Shown: in pieces, positions 8,898-16,660 of the stretch
Position numbering within the stretch: position 1 is the stretch's first letter
Layout: each line of letters starts with the position of its first letter
Source: Acidobacteriota bacterium
GTDB taxonomy: Bacteria > Acidobacteriota > Terriglobia > Acidiferrales > UBA7541
Direction: 5' to 3'
Length of the DNA stretch: 32,589 bases
Assembly (NCBI GenBank): GCA_003223325.1
Contig: QHYS01000147.1
Coordinates: forward strand, 1-32,589
Made by a program: the position numbers and the translations under genes
Notes under the pieces: generated by a model
What the model was told of the DNA's origin: nothing
The model's input: only the letters and a program-made list of their open reading frames with translations
Database searches by the model: none

Positions 8898-9647
8898 TGA
8901 CCGGCGTGCAACACAGGGACCAGTTTGGTCCCCAACATCGATGGCAAGTTGCACCACTTCAGTAACGCGGGCCTCTACGATGGGCTCTTCGTGACGCAGG
9001 ACGCGGAAACGAAGACGCTGTGGAACCACATTACTGGCGGGGCGTTGTACGGCCCTTTGGTGGGTCGTAATCTCGGCCCAGTGGGAAATCTGCTGCAGAT
9101 GAATGTCAAGGAAGCCTTGGCGATGGATCCCAAGATGCAAGTCGCCATCTCCGACCGGATCTACTTCGCCGGCGGCCGGCAGTTTGGGTCAGCCGGATCG
9201 GTTGTAGCTGGCCTTGCAAACTGTCGCGGCAATGAACCTGATCCAAACACCCAGATGAGTGCTCTCTTCGTACGGACGCTTGGCAAAGAAGACGAGCGGC
9301 GTCCCCGAATGGAGCTTGGGCTTGGCATGTGGGCAAGCGCCACTCGCAGATACCATCCCATGACGCGGATTCGGGAACGTGGTCGAGCATTTATCGATCA
9401 ACTCGACGGACGGAGAATCCTCATCTACATTGATCCCGAGACCCATACTCCTGCTACGCTCTTCGGCGGCGCGTCGTCGGCCAAGATGAAGGATAACGAG
9501 GTCCATCTCGATAATGGAGTTGTCTTGCGCGATAGGTACTTTTCGACCGCGGAGGTAAGTGCGACAGATGAGCATCCGCAGCAGGTTTTCACGCGCTGGT
9601 ATGTTTTTGCGTTGACCTTTCCCGGATGCGAGATTTTCGGCGAGTAA
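8898..9647 (+). CDS. DUF3179 family protein, candidate UGA-encoded selenoprotein, 5' end unresolved
   Basis: From the codon after the UGA at 8898 the frame reads PACNTG, then VPNIDGKLHHF, GLYDGLFV, WNHITGGAL, NLLQMNVKEAL and GGRQFGS, and ends with FALTFPGCEIF. This is the core of a DUF3179 protein. Family members normally have Cys-x-x-Cys (as in CPLCNTG) where this gene has UGA-Pro-Ala-Cys, so the UGA stands at the first Cys. A perfect hairpin follows at SECIS distance. The alternative is translation from the TTG at 8925, but that would omit the hallmark CNTG and has no ribosome site. The family N-terminal portion is not recognisable upstream, so the gene may be truncated. The porin gene starts 40 bp downstream. 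Family call firm; Sec reading is inference. Confidence 0.7.
8916..8932 (+). promoter_or_regulatory. Candidate bacterial SECIS hairpin in the DUF3179 gene
   Basis: GGGACC (8916-8921) pairs perfectly with GGTCCC (8927-8932) around the loop AGTTT. The stem starts 15 nt after the UGA codon ending at 8900. Bacterial SECIS elements are short hairpins just downstream of the UGA inside the coding region. The loop closely resembles AAGTTT in the formate dehydrogenase hairpin of this window. SelB recognition cannot be shown by reading. Confidence 0.45.
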
Positions 9648-9687
9648 GATGTGAGATCATGCGCCTCGCGCCCGAGGAAGAGCCGAC

Positions 9688-11250
9688 ATGAATCTTAGAG
9701 CTGTGCTCTTGTCGATCATCTGCGCTCTGTCGATCGGAAGTATTCTGTTCGGACAGCAACGATCCAGCGAAGCCGGCCCTCCCTCTCTTGATGACTCGCA
9801 AAAGCACGACGACTCGCAACCGGGTGAACCTTCATTGGGGAATGCTCAAAAAGCTGACACGAGCTCATCCAACCTCAAAGCACCCTCTATCAAACTGTTT
9901 GGTAGTTGGCGGTTCCGAGCCGAGGCCTGGGACTGGTTCCAGCCCACCGTAGGAGAGAACGCATATGCCTTTGCGCATTCTCTTCTGCGAGCAGGCTTGA
10001 GCCAAACGAGAGAGCGATTCGAATGGCTGGTGGAGGGGGCCCAGGACGCCATTCTAGGACTTCCCGCCAACTCCATCGCGCCGGGTAATCAAGGCCAGCT
10101 TGGGCTTGGTGGGGCCTATTTTATGGCAAACCAGGACCGGCGAAACATTGCGAGCGGTTTCCTGAAGCAAGGCTATCTGGCCATTGGTCTTCCCCTGAAC
10201 GGAAGGTTCACCGTGGGGCGATTTGGTTTTTCTGACGGTACAGAGTTCAAGCCGACAGACGCGACACTCACAGAACTGGTCAACACGCGAGTCGCTCAAC
10301 GGCTGATCGGTGAGTTTAATTTCTCGGCCGTCTTGCGCAGCTTCGATGGCATCAGGCTGCGATTCGATGAGGGAAGGAACAACTTCACATTCGTGGCCGT
10401 TAGGCCTACTGAGGGTGCGTTCCAGGTGGACGCCATGGGAGAACTCAACGTTGACCTCGTTTATGGGGCATACACATTACCGACGGCGTATCGCAGCGGA
10501 GCGGGAGAATTGCGAGTTTTTGCGGCGGGTTACGTCGACCAAAGGCGAGGTGTACATAAAACGGATAATCGGCCGCTGGCGATTAGGGCATCCGATACGA
10601 AGCAGGTTCGTATTGGGACCTACGGCGGCGATTACGTGCAGGTCTTCCACACGTCTGAACACGGGCAGTTCGATTTCCTTGTATGGGGAGCGTGGCAGAA
10701 CGGCAGTTGGGGATCACTGAGCCAGCGCGCCGGAGCTTTTGCAGGCGAAATCGGCTGGCAGCCTCCCATCAAAATCGCGAATCCGTGGTTTAGCCTTGGC
10801 TACTCCTTCGGCAGCGGTGATTCCAACCCAGCGGACAACATTCACGGCACCTTTTTCCAACTCCTGCCGACGCCCCGGCTCTATGCGCGATTTCCATTCT
10901 ATAACATGGAGAACAATGAGGATTTCTATGCTACGGCCGAGTTTCATTTGCCACGATCCGTTCTTTTGCGCACCGAAGGGCACGCACTGCGCCTAACCAA
11001 TGCGCAGGACTTCTGGTATTCAGGTGGCGGCGCCTTTCAGCCTGCGACCTTTGGCTATACGGGGCGGACCAGCGTCGTCGGCCGCAGTTTGGCGAATGTC
11101 TGGGACGCGAGCTTAGATTTTCCGCTGCGCTACGGCTTCAGCGTCACGCTTTACTATGGCTATGCGTGGGGCAAGGGAGTGATCGCCAATGTCTATCCTG
11201 CGGGTACGAGTGCCCAGTTTGGTTATCTTGAGACCAACTTTCGTTTTTAA
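9688..11250 (+). CDS. Outer-membrane beta-barrel protein of the alginate-export type
   Basis: The 520-residue product has a signal peptide (about residues 1-22, ending LFGQQ) and a polar Ser/Asp/Pro-rich linker (25-65). A long run of alternating amphipathic strands follows, typical of an AlgE-like alginate-export barrel. Landmarks are GSWRFRAEAWDWF, FAHSLLRAGL, QGYLAIGLP, TVGRFGFSDG, TPRLYARFPFYNMEN and a final aromatic NFRF, the signature for outer-membrane insertion. Such barrels pass anionic solutes or polymers; the substrate is unknown, and no alginate genes are present. The start has GGAAGAG 6-10 nt upstream. It may be co-transcribed with the DUF3179 gene and converges closely (13 bp) on the YeeE genes. 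Confidence 0.82.
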   Translation: MNLRAVLLSIICALSIGSILFGQQRSSEAGPPSLDDSQKHDDSQPGEPSLGNAQKADTSSSNLKAPSIKLFGSWRFRAEAWDWFQPTVGENAYAFAHSLLRAGLSQTRERFEWLVEGAQDAILGLPANSIAPGNQGQLGLGGAYFMANQDRRNIASGFLKQGYLAIGLPLNGRFTVGRFGFSDGTEFKPTDATLTELVNTRVAQRLIGEFNFSAVLRSFDGIRLRFDEGRNNFTFVAVRPTEGAFQVDAMGELNVDLVYGAYTLPTAYRSGAGELRVFAAGYVDQRRGVHKTDNRPLAIRASDTKQVRIGTYGGDYVQVFHTSEHGQFDFLVWGAWQNGSWGSLSQRAGAFAGEIGWQPPIKIANPWFSLGYSFGSGDSNPADNIHGTFFQLLPTPRLYARFPFYNMENNEDFYATAEFHLPRSVLLRTEGHALRLTNAQDFWYSGGGAFQPATFGYTGRTSVVGRSLANVWDASLDFPLRYGFSVTLYYGYAWGKGVIANVYPAGTSAQFGYLETNFRF

Positions 11251-11263
11251 GTCGGTCACGTAC

Positions 11264-11683
11264 TTAGGGTAAAAATCGGAGCACCAGTCGCTCAATCACA
11301 CCGTGGAAGAGTACCGCGCCGGCGAGAAACCCAACCAGGTAAGCCATCGAGCTTTTGACGCCCTGGGAAGCGAGGACGTGCTGGCGGAACGGGCAGCCGT
11401 TAGCGAGCGTGGAGAAATAACCGACGCCAAAACCGCCGGCGACGGTGAGCAGTATGGTGATCACATCCGAGGAAGCAAACGGACCGGGACGAGAGCCAGT
11501 AAAGAGCCCAAGTATGGGGAACGCCAGCCAAGCCGTCAGGCCAAAAGCGATCAGTCCTCTAAGTAAATAGGTATCTCGTACAAGGATGAAGTCTCGAATG
11601 CCCCCAACGAAGCACATGCGTGATCGCTGGCCTAGATAGCCGAGGATGACCCCAATGACAAGAGTAGCAATTGCCGCTGTCAT
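11264..11683 (-). CDS. YeeE/YedE-family transporter half-protein B
   Basis: The 139-residue membrane protein carries the second-half signatures of YeeE/YedE sulfur-compound permeases: SRMCFVGGIRDF with C24 and NGCPFRQHV with C97, between four hydrophobic helices. In the full-length family these conserved Cys residues line the pathway for thiosulfate or a selenium species. The ATG overlaps the stop of the upstream half (ATGA at 11683-11680), so the two halves are translationally coupled and probably form one heterodimeric transporter. The family is clear. Whether the cargo is thiosulfate or selenium is inferred from the operon. Confidence 0.85.
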   Translation of the reverse strand: MTAAIATLVIGVILGYLGQRSRMCFVGGIRDFILVRDTYLLRGLIAFGLTAWLAFPILGLFTGSRPGPFASSDVITILLTVAGGFGVGYFSTLANGCPFRQHVLASQGVKSSMAYLVGFLAGAVLFHGVIERLVLRFLP

Positions 11684-12195
11684 CTCGTGGCCCTCCAGCG
11701 TAGCCAGAAAGTGCCCAGGATCACTCCCGCAGCCATCCCGGCGAAGCCCATCAGCCCGAGCACTTCACCCGCCGCGGAGCGCAGCAGCAGCCGGATCGAA
11801 CACCCGCCGGCGAGCAGCGCGGAATTCATCACCAGTGCCCCATAAAAGAACGTCTTCAATGAATTATCCGGGCTGCTCCAACGGAATTCTTTGCTGGAGG
11901 TTGATCCAAGCAGCGCGCCCAACAGCACTCCGATGGTGGTGAGCACAGGAAAAACCAAAGAGACCGGTGCAACCGTCAGGTGTGTACCAGCAGTTCGGTT
12001 GACGGTCCAGTTCAACAGATCGCGGGCGTGACATGCCATGCAAATTCCATATGCTTCGGGCGGCCGAACGTCGAAGAACGTGCCCGCTAAAACCGCCAAA
12101 ACGCCTGAGACAATACCGAGTTGCAGGGCCGTCACACGGATAGGGCCTGCTCGCTTCCAGGAACTCCTTGTCGCCGGCGCGGCGGTTATTGCCAT
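11680..12195 (-). CDS. YeeE/YedE-family transporter half-protein A
   Basis: The 171-residue membrane protein has four or five hydrophobic helices. Its conserved thiol sites are GICMACHARD (C52, C55) and AGGCSIRLLL (C132), matching the first half of YedE/FdhT-type permeases. Its C-terminal codon overlaps half B. The CxxCH string here is part of the CMAC-x-RD transporter motif, not a haem site. The upstream DUF3343 gene ends 24 bp before, and the ribosome site is weak, consistent with operon read-through. Selenium-utilising bacteria often carry a YedE permease near DUF3343 and cysteine-desulfurase genes (established association). Its use for selenium here is inference. Confidence 0.83.
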   Translation of the reverse strand: MAITAAPATRSSWKRAGPIRVTALQLGIVSGVLAVLAGTFFDVRPPEAYGICMACHARDLLNWTVNRTAGTHLTVAPVSLVFPVLTTIGVLLGALLGSTSSKEFRWSSPDNSLKTFFYGALVMNSALLAGGCSIRLLLRSAAGEVLGLMGFAGMAAGVILGTFWLRWRATR

Positions 12196-12219
12196 TTCAA
12201 GTGCTCTGCTTAATCGGTC

Positions 12220-12480
12220 TCATCGGCACTCCGCCTGAAAACGATTCCAATCGTCGGTGCGGGGCCGATAGAAATGAACTCCTTCAAACCTCACATTTTT
12301 CGCCGCTAAAAGTGGGAGAACGTTCTCACGCATCGCATAGTCAAATCGAAGCGCGACTCCGCAATTCGGACTTAGATCCTTGGGGCCGGGAATAAGCTGC
12401 GCGGCCAATCCATTGCGTTTCAGGACTGCTTCAGCCCGAATCGCGTGATGCGAGGCAAAAAAACTGATCAGGCCGTCCAT
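12220..12480 (-). CDS. DUF3343 putative Se/S carrier protein
   Basis: The 86-residue protein starts MDGLISFFASHHAIRAEAVLK and has the conserved PGPKDLSPNCG with C40, matching the DUF3343 family, named as a putative Se/S carrier-like protein. I chose the ATG at 12480. The open frame begins 16 codons earlier, but those residues are a Ser/Gly-rich shadow of the preceding gene. The start overlaps the cysteine desulfurase stop by 13 bp, so the two are tightly coupled. It probably accepts or passes a persulfide or selenopersulfide on C40 (inference). Confidence 0.85.
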   Translation of the reverse strand: MDGLISFFASHHAIRAEAVLKRNGLAAQLIPGPKDLSPNCGVALRFDYAMRENVLPLLAAKNVRFEGVHFYRPRTDDWNRFQAECR

Positions 12481-13661
12481 GTTTCCACTGCTTCCTGACG
12501 AGGAACTGTGGCTTCTGTTGCCGCCCATGCCGCGATCTGGCGCAGCGCTTCGAGCCCTTTCTCAACCTCCGCAGGTGTGTTGAACCAGCCAAAGCTGAAG
12601 CGCACCGTTCCTGTGGGAAATGTTCCCAAAGTGCGATGCGCCGAGGGCGCGCAGTGCAGGCCGGTGCGCGCCATAATCCCGAACGACTGATCGAGAATTA
12701 GGCCCACTTCAGAGGGCACCGCACCATCGATAGTGAATGACGCGAGATCACATTGAAGCGCCGCATTCCTCGGTCCGTATAACGTAAGCCCTGAAATCCC
12801 AAAGGCTCCCGCCAGAAACTGTGCAATTAGCTTTTGCTTGTGCGCCCTCACGGCTTCGATGCCGACTTCCAAAACAAAGCGCACCGCAGCACCTAATCCA
12901 GCTATTCCGGCCAGGTTCAGCGTTCCGCTTTCGTGGGCGTCCGGGAGGAATTCGGGTTGTATCTCATGCGCTGAGTCGCTGCCGGTGCCGCCCCGCATAA
13001 GCGGAGCGAGTGCCAAGCCTTCTCGGATGTAAAGACCACCCGTACCAGTGGGCCCGAGCAAACCTTTGTGACCTGTGAAGGCCACGAGATCCACGCCCAG
13101 TGCCTGAACATCGATGGGTATCGAGCCGGCTGTCTGAGAAGCGTCCAGCAAATAAGGTATTTTCGCCTCCCGCGCGAGTGCGGCCAGGTCGGCCACGGGA
13201 TTCAGCGTGCCAGCCACATTCGAAGCATGTGTGGTAACGAGAAGGCTCGTGTCGTGCCGAACGGCGCGCCGCACAGCTTCAGGATCAACCCTGCCGTCCG
13301 GGGTACAGGCCACTACCGTGACCTCGACACCTAGTCCTTCGAAATGCCGCAGAGGACGCATAACCGAGTTGTGCTCCATGCTGGTTGTCAGAACGTGATC
13401 GCCGGGCCGTAGGAGCCCTTGAAGCGCAAGATTTAGCGCATGCGTACCATTGTGAGTGAAAACTATGCGGCTCGGATCGTTGGCACTAAACAAATCAGCC
13501 AGGGCCTCGCGCGCTCTCTCGACAATACGAGCTGCGGCCACGGACATGCGGTGACCAGATCGGCCGGGATTGCCGCCCGCCTCGCCAAAATACTCGTCCA
13601 TGGCGGCGCGGACAGCCGGAGGTTTGGGCCAGGATGTCGCGGCGTTGTCAAAATAGATCAT
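12468..13661 (-). CDS. Cysteine desulfurase family protein (class V aminotransferase)
   Basis: The 397-residue PLP enzyme opens with MIYFDNAATSWPKP. It has the cofactor pocket SMEHNSV, the Asp in LLDASQTAG, the Schiff-base Lys in FTGHKG (about K199 from this start), and a persulfide Cys in ARTGLHCAP (about C337). This matches the stand-alone cysteine desulfurase subgroup that mobilises sulfur from cysteine, or selenium from selenocysteine as in CsdB-like lyases. The frame is open 14 codons further upstream, but those codons overlap the GerMN gene. The ATG at 13661 follows an AGGAG, though 13 nt away. It is coupled to DUF3343 and a split YedE permease. Confidence 0.9.
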   Translation of the reverse strand: MIYFDNAATSWPKPPAVRAAMDEYFGEAGGNPGRSGHRMSVAAARIVERAREALADLFSANDPSRIVFTHNGTHALNLALQGLLRPGDHVLTTSMEHNSVMRPLRHFEGLGVEVTVVACTPDGRVDPEAVRRAVRHDTSLLVTTHASNVAGTLNPVADLAALAREAKIPYLLDASQTAGSIPIDVQALGVDLVAFTGHKGLLGPTGTGGLYIREGLALAPLMRGGTGSDSAHEIQPEFLPDAHESGTLNLAGIAGLGAAVRFVLEVGIEAVRAHKQKLIAQFLAGAFGISGLTLYGPRNAALQCDLASFTIDGAVPSEVGLILDQSFGIMARTGLHCAPSAHRTLGTFPTGTVRFSFGWFNTPAEVEKGLEALRQIAAWAATEATVPRQEAVETWTA

Positions 13662-13677
13662 CGAGCTAGCACTGCTC

Positions 13678-14643
13678 CTACCGTTCGAGCAATCGTTCGT
13701 CATTCAAGAGTTGTGGCCGCGATTGCGGCGTTCGCAATAAATCGCTGCATTGCCCCAAGCCGAGCCGGGTCTGACCCTGAAAGTCGAGTTGCACAGTCCG
13801 TACCCCGGGGAATTCAGTAAGGCTAGCAATCAGTCCTAAGAGCACAAGTCGCATACGTTCGGGCTTATCGAGCGCCAAGGTACGGATGGACGGCGTATAC
13901 GTGAAGTTCAGAGACAGGAAGAGTTTCGATCGATCATAGTTGTAGTTCACGAGCCGAACATCCGTCGGGAAGCCTGTCAATTCCGAATCACCCGGCCCTG
14001 AAAGATAGGCACTGAGCACTGCGCGAGGGTCTGAAGCTGAAACAGGGAGCGCGACCAACCCGTTCGCCGAACCAAAATACAGCAGCGGCATACGAGTTGC
14101 AGGCGTTGCTACTGGTTTCCCTTCAACGCTCAATGCGACCGAACTCACACCCGGCAGTGCGGTCATTGTCTCGATTATCGCCGCTTTCGCTAGATCCGGT
14201 CGGCTGCTCCTATGGAGGAATGCGCCCGAGAGATCGATGCGCGCCACCTCGCCCGCAAGATCGAAGGACCGAATCTCAGTGCCGTATGGAATCCAGCTTT
14301 TCAACGAACTCCTCGCGTCAGGTCCCGCAAGCAAGGCGCGCAACACCGCACTCGGCAACTCGGTATTGACAGGCACACGCCGTGATACTGGGAAAAGTGA
14401 TTGACCGTCAGAAAAATACAACGTAACCGTCGCCGTTCTGGCCCACGGCCACTCAGCGAATGAAAAAGGTGTTTTCCCGGGCGATAGACTCCTTAGCCAA
14501 AATCCTGCTGCGAGCACGGCGAGGAGACCAAAAATCTGAGGAAGGCGCGCCAGTCGATCATTGGCTGTTCCGGAATTTGACGTGGTTCCACGCAGCTGAA
14601 GCGGCCGATCCAAAGTGTCTCCCGGACATGACCGAGTGGCCAT
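13678..14643 (-). CDS. Membrane-anchored protein with two GerMN domains
   Basis: The 321-residue product has a cytoplasmic N-terminus of about 35 residues, one transmembrane segment (IFGLLAVLAAGFWL), and two GerMN-like repeats. The first repeat runs TVTLYFSDGQSLFPVSRRV to LPGVSSVALSVEG. The second runs from LLYFGSANGLVALPV to EFPGVRTVQLDFQG. GerMN modules are known from the GerM spore lipoprotein and from many non-sporulating bacteria, where the role is unclear. The ATG at 14643 has a CCGGAG site; the longer open frame lacks one. Its stop lies 16 bp before the desulfurase start, making it the first gene of the sulfur/selenium operon, although a functional link is only positional. Confidence 0.75.
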   Translation of the reverse strand: MATRSCPGDTLDRPLQLRGTTSNSGTANDRLARLPQIFGLLAVLAAGFWLRSLSPGKTPFSFAEWPWARTATVTLYFSDGQSLFPVSRRVPVNTELPSAVLRALLAGPDARSSLKSWIPYGTEIRSFDLAGEVARIDLSGAFLHRSSRPDLAKAAIIETMTALPGVSSVALSVEGKPVATPATRMPLLYFGSANGLVALPVSASDPRAVLSAYLSGPGDSELTGFPTDVRLVNYNYDRSKLFLSLNFTYTPSIRTLALDKPERMRLVLLGLIASLTEFPGVRTVQLDFQGQTRLGLGQCSDLLRTPQSRPQLLNDERLLER

Positions 14644-14864
14644 CTGTACTCCGGAATTATACGTTCGGCTTAGGATGAAGGAAATACTTGGCGACAGGGG
14701 CCATTTCGAAGTAGCAGCCTCTCCTGTATCTCTGAATCTTTTACGCCAAAGAGCCAATCTCATATGGAATGTCTTGGAGAGACCCAGGTGCAACATCTGA
14801 TTGCCTTCACTGATTGGCCTATTTATACTCGGCGGCAGCCTATCCGACTCTGTTGGAGGAACCG
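14644..14864. promoter_or_regulatory. Divergent intergenic region upstream of two operons
   Basis: These 221 bases separate the leftward GerMN/desulfurase/YedE operon from the rightward cupredoxin/CcdA-like pair and so must carry both promoters. I see no convincing -35/-10 pair or operator by eye. Confidence 0.4.
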
Positions 14865-16577
14865 ATGAAAGCGTATCGCTCCATTGGGCTCGCCATTCTC
14901 GTTCTCTCGGGCGTGACCCTTGCGATGCGACAGGAGCAACAAGCCGCCAGGCCCGCCAAAGAGCAAAACAGGCCGGTCACGCAAGTGCCAGCGACTCAGT
15001 CTGCGCAAGGGCAGGCCGCTCCTGGACCAACCGCCCAACAGGGTGCCGCGGGTCCTACGACCGATCTCTTGAAAATGATGGGCGTGAACCAACCTGATTA
15101 TGGCATCAAAATCACCCAGACATTCGATGCCAGCGGCAAGCCCGCTTATGAAACAAAGGGCGGCGACTTGTTGTTCTTCACCAATGCGAGCGTCAGCTAC
15201 AACTCCACCGCCGACAAGCCGATGATCGTCGTGGTTAACGCCAGGACGCGAAAAATTATCGCCTTGGCTGATATCAATATTCCGTCTACGCCGCACGGGA
15301 TTACGCTCTCTCCCGATGCCCGATACATCTATCTGCCCTCCGGGTTCTCCATTGGCGAAGGACGACGCCGCGTAGGCGCGGCGCCGACTGCAGTCATCGA
15401 CGCAAAAACCTTGAAACTTGCCGCGCTGATTAACACCGGGGGTGAAACCCACCACACGCAGGTGGTCGCTGACAAGTATGTTATGTTCGATTCATTTTCT
15501 GGCCCCTTGCCGATTTTCCTGCTCGATCCCACGACGAACAAAGTAGTACGCGGAATTCCCGCGGGCGATTTCAAGGGCAATCCGTACATCGGGTTCGCCT
15601 CGCCGGACGGCAAATTCATTTATGTGACTGTTCGGCCGGGCATCGCTCGCGATGCCAGCGGCCGGGAGATTGACGGATGGCTTTCCAAAATCAACCTGGA
15701 GACGATGCAACAGGTAGCGACCTTCCCGGTGGGCCCCGGCCCGGTCTGGACGGCGATAACGCAGGACGGGAAAACGGGCTACGTCAGCCTGAGCTTGACG
15801 AATAAGCTCGTGAAACTGGACGTAGATACGGGGAAAATCCTCGGTGTTGCGCCTACGGGCCGGGGGCCGTATGGCATCCGCCTTTCCCCAGACGAGAAGA
15901 TTGCCTATGTCGCGAACAAAGGCGAGGGCCAGGGACAAAGAGGCGCTACTTTCTCGGCTATTGATACGAGCACGATGTCCGTAATTCGGGAGCAGCTCTC
16001 GTGTCCGGATGGACAGTGCCAGGCTGATCACATCGTCCTTTCGCCGGACGGCAAGGAACTGTGGATCAGCAACAATCTGGGCTCGATCACCATTTTCGAC
16101 CGCGAAAGCCTGAAGATGCTCGATACGATTCAAACGCCAAAGCTGGCAGATCCACATGGCGGCACTTTCGTCCTGATCGCACCGGATAATCGCAGCGCCA
16201 AAGTGGTCTCGGATATCGGCGGCCCTCACGGAGGTGTGAACCCTTATGCGGCGTCTGCGCAAACTGCAGCGGCGACGCCGGCGCGGAGGACAGCTCCAAG
16301 CGGCGGAGCTTCCAATATCGTTACAGTTGTCGCCCGAAACGTTAGGTTCGAGCCCGCAACTCTCGACGTGACTGCAGGACAAAAAATCACCTTCGACCTC
16401 GAAAACGCCGATCAGATCGATCACAACCTAATGTCGGCCGAGGTCGGGTTCCAAGAGGTCATCCTTGCAGCCGGGCAGAAGAAGACTGCTGAATGGACCA
16501 CCCCTTCCAAACCCGGCACGTACAAAATCGTATGTACCTATCACCCCGGCATGGAGATGACAGTGAACGTGAAATGA
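14865..16577 (+). CDS. Exported YVTN beta-propeller fused to a C-terminal cupredoxin
   Basis: The 570-residue product has a signal peptide (MKAYRSIGLAILVLSGVTLA) and a Gln/Ala/Pro-rich linker. A seven-bladed YVTN-type propeller follows, with repeated PHGITLSPDARYIY, SPDGKFIYV, PYGIRLSPDEKIAYV and LSPDGKELWI. A Cys pair, CPDGQC, lies in a late blade. The last 85 residues are a plastocyanin-like domain with a full type-1 copper ligand set: H520 (DHNLM), C557, H560 and M563 in VCTYHPGM. It probably acts as a periplasmic copper electron-transfer or oxidoreductase protein. The start at 14865 has GGAGGA 5 nt upstream; an in-frame ATG at 14814 has none. The CcdA-like gene follows 83 bp later. Confidence 0.88.
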   Translation: MKAYRSIGLAILVLSGVTLAMRQEQQAARPAKEQNRPVTQVPATQSAQGQAAPGPTAQQGAAGPTTDLLKMMGVNQPDYGIKITQTFDASGKPAYETKGGDLLFFTNASVSYNSTADKPMIVVVNARTRKIIALADINIPSTPHGITLSPDARYIYLPSGFSIGEGRRRVGAAPTAVIDAKTLKLAALINTGGETHHTQVVADKYVMFDSFSGPLPIFLLDPTTNKVVRGIPAGDFKGNPYIGFASPDGKFIYVTVRPGIARDASGREIDGWLSKINLETMQQVATFPVGPGPVWTAITQDGKTGYVSLSLTNKLVKLDVDTGKILGVAPTGRGPYGIRLSPDEKIAYVANKGEGQGQRGATFSAIDTSTMSVIREQLSCPDGQCQADHIVLSPDGKELWISNNLGSITIFDRESLKMLDTIQTPKLADPHGGTFVLIAPDNRSAKVVSDIGGPHGGVNPYAASAQTAAATPARRTAPSGGASNIVTVVARNVRFEPATLDVTAGQKITFDLENADQIDHNLMSAEVGFQEVILAAGQKKTAEWTTPSKPGTYKIVCTYHPGMEMTVNVK

Positions 16578-16660
16578 CGGACACCTCGATTTCTTTCGTG
16601 TGTTTGCACCATACGTGCGGGGCTAACAGTTACCGAGCTTTGGGGATTGAGTGAACCGAA

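Noticed and set aside
12024-12052. A haem-binding CxxCH (CMACH) in the YedE-like protein
   Set aside because: It is the conserved CMAC-x-RD transporter motif in a membrane protein of the YeeE/YedE family, not a cytochrome site.
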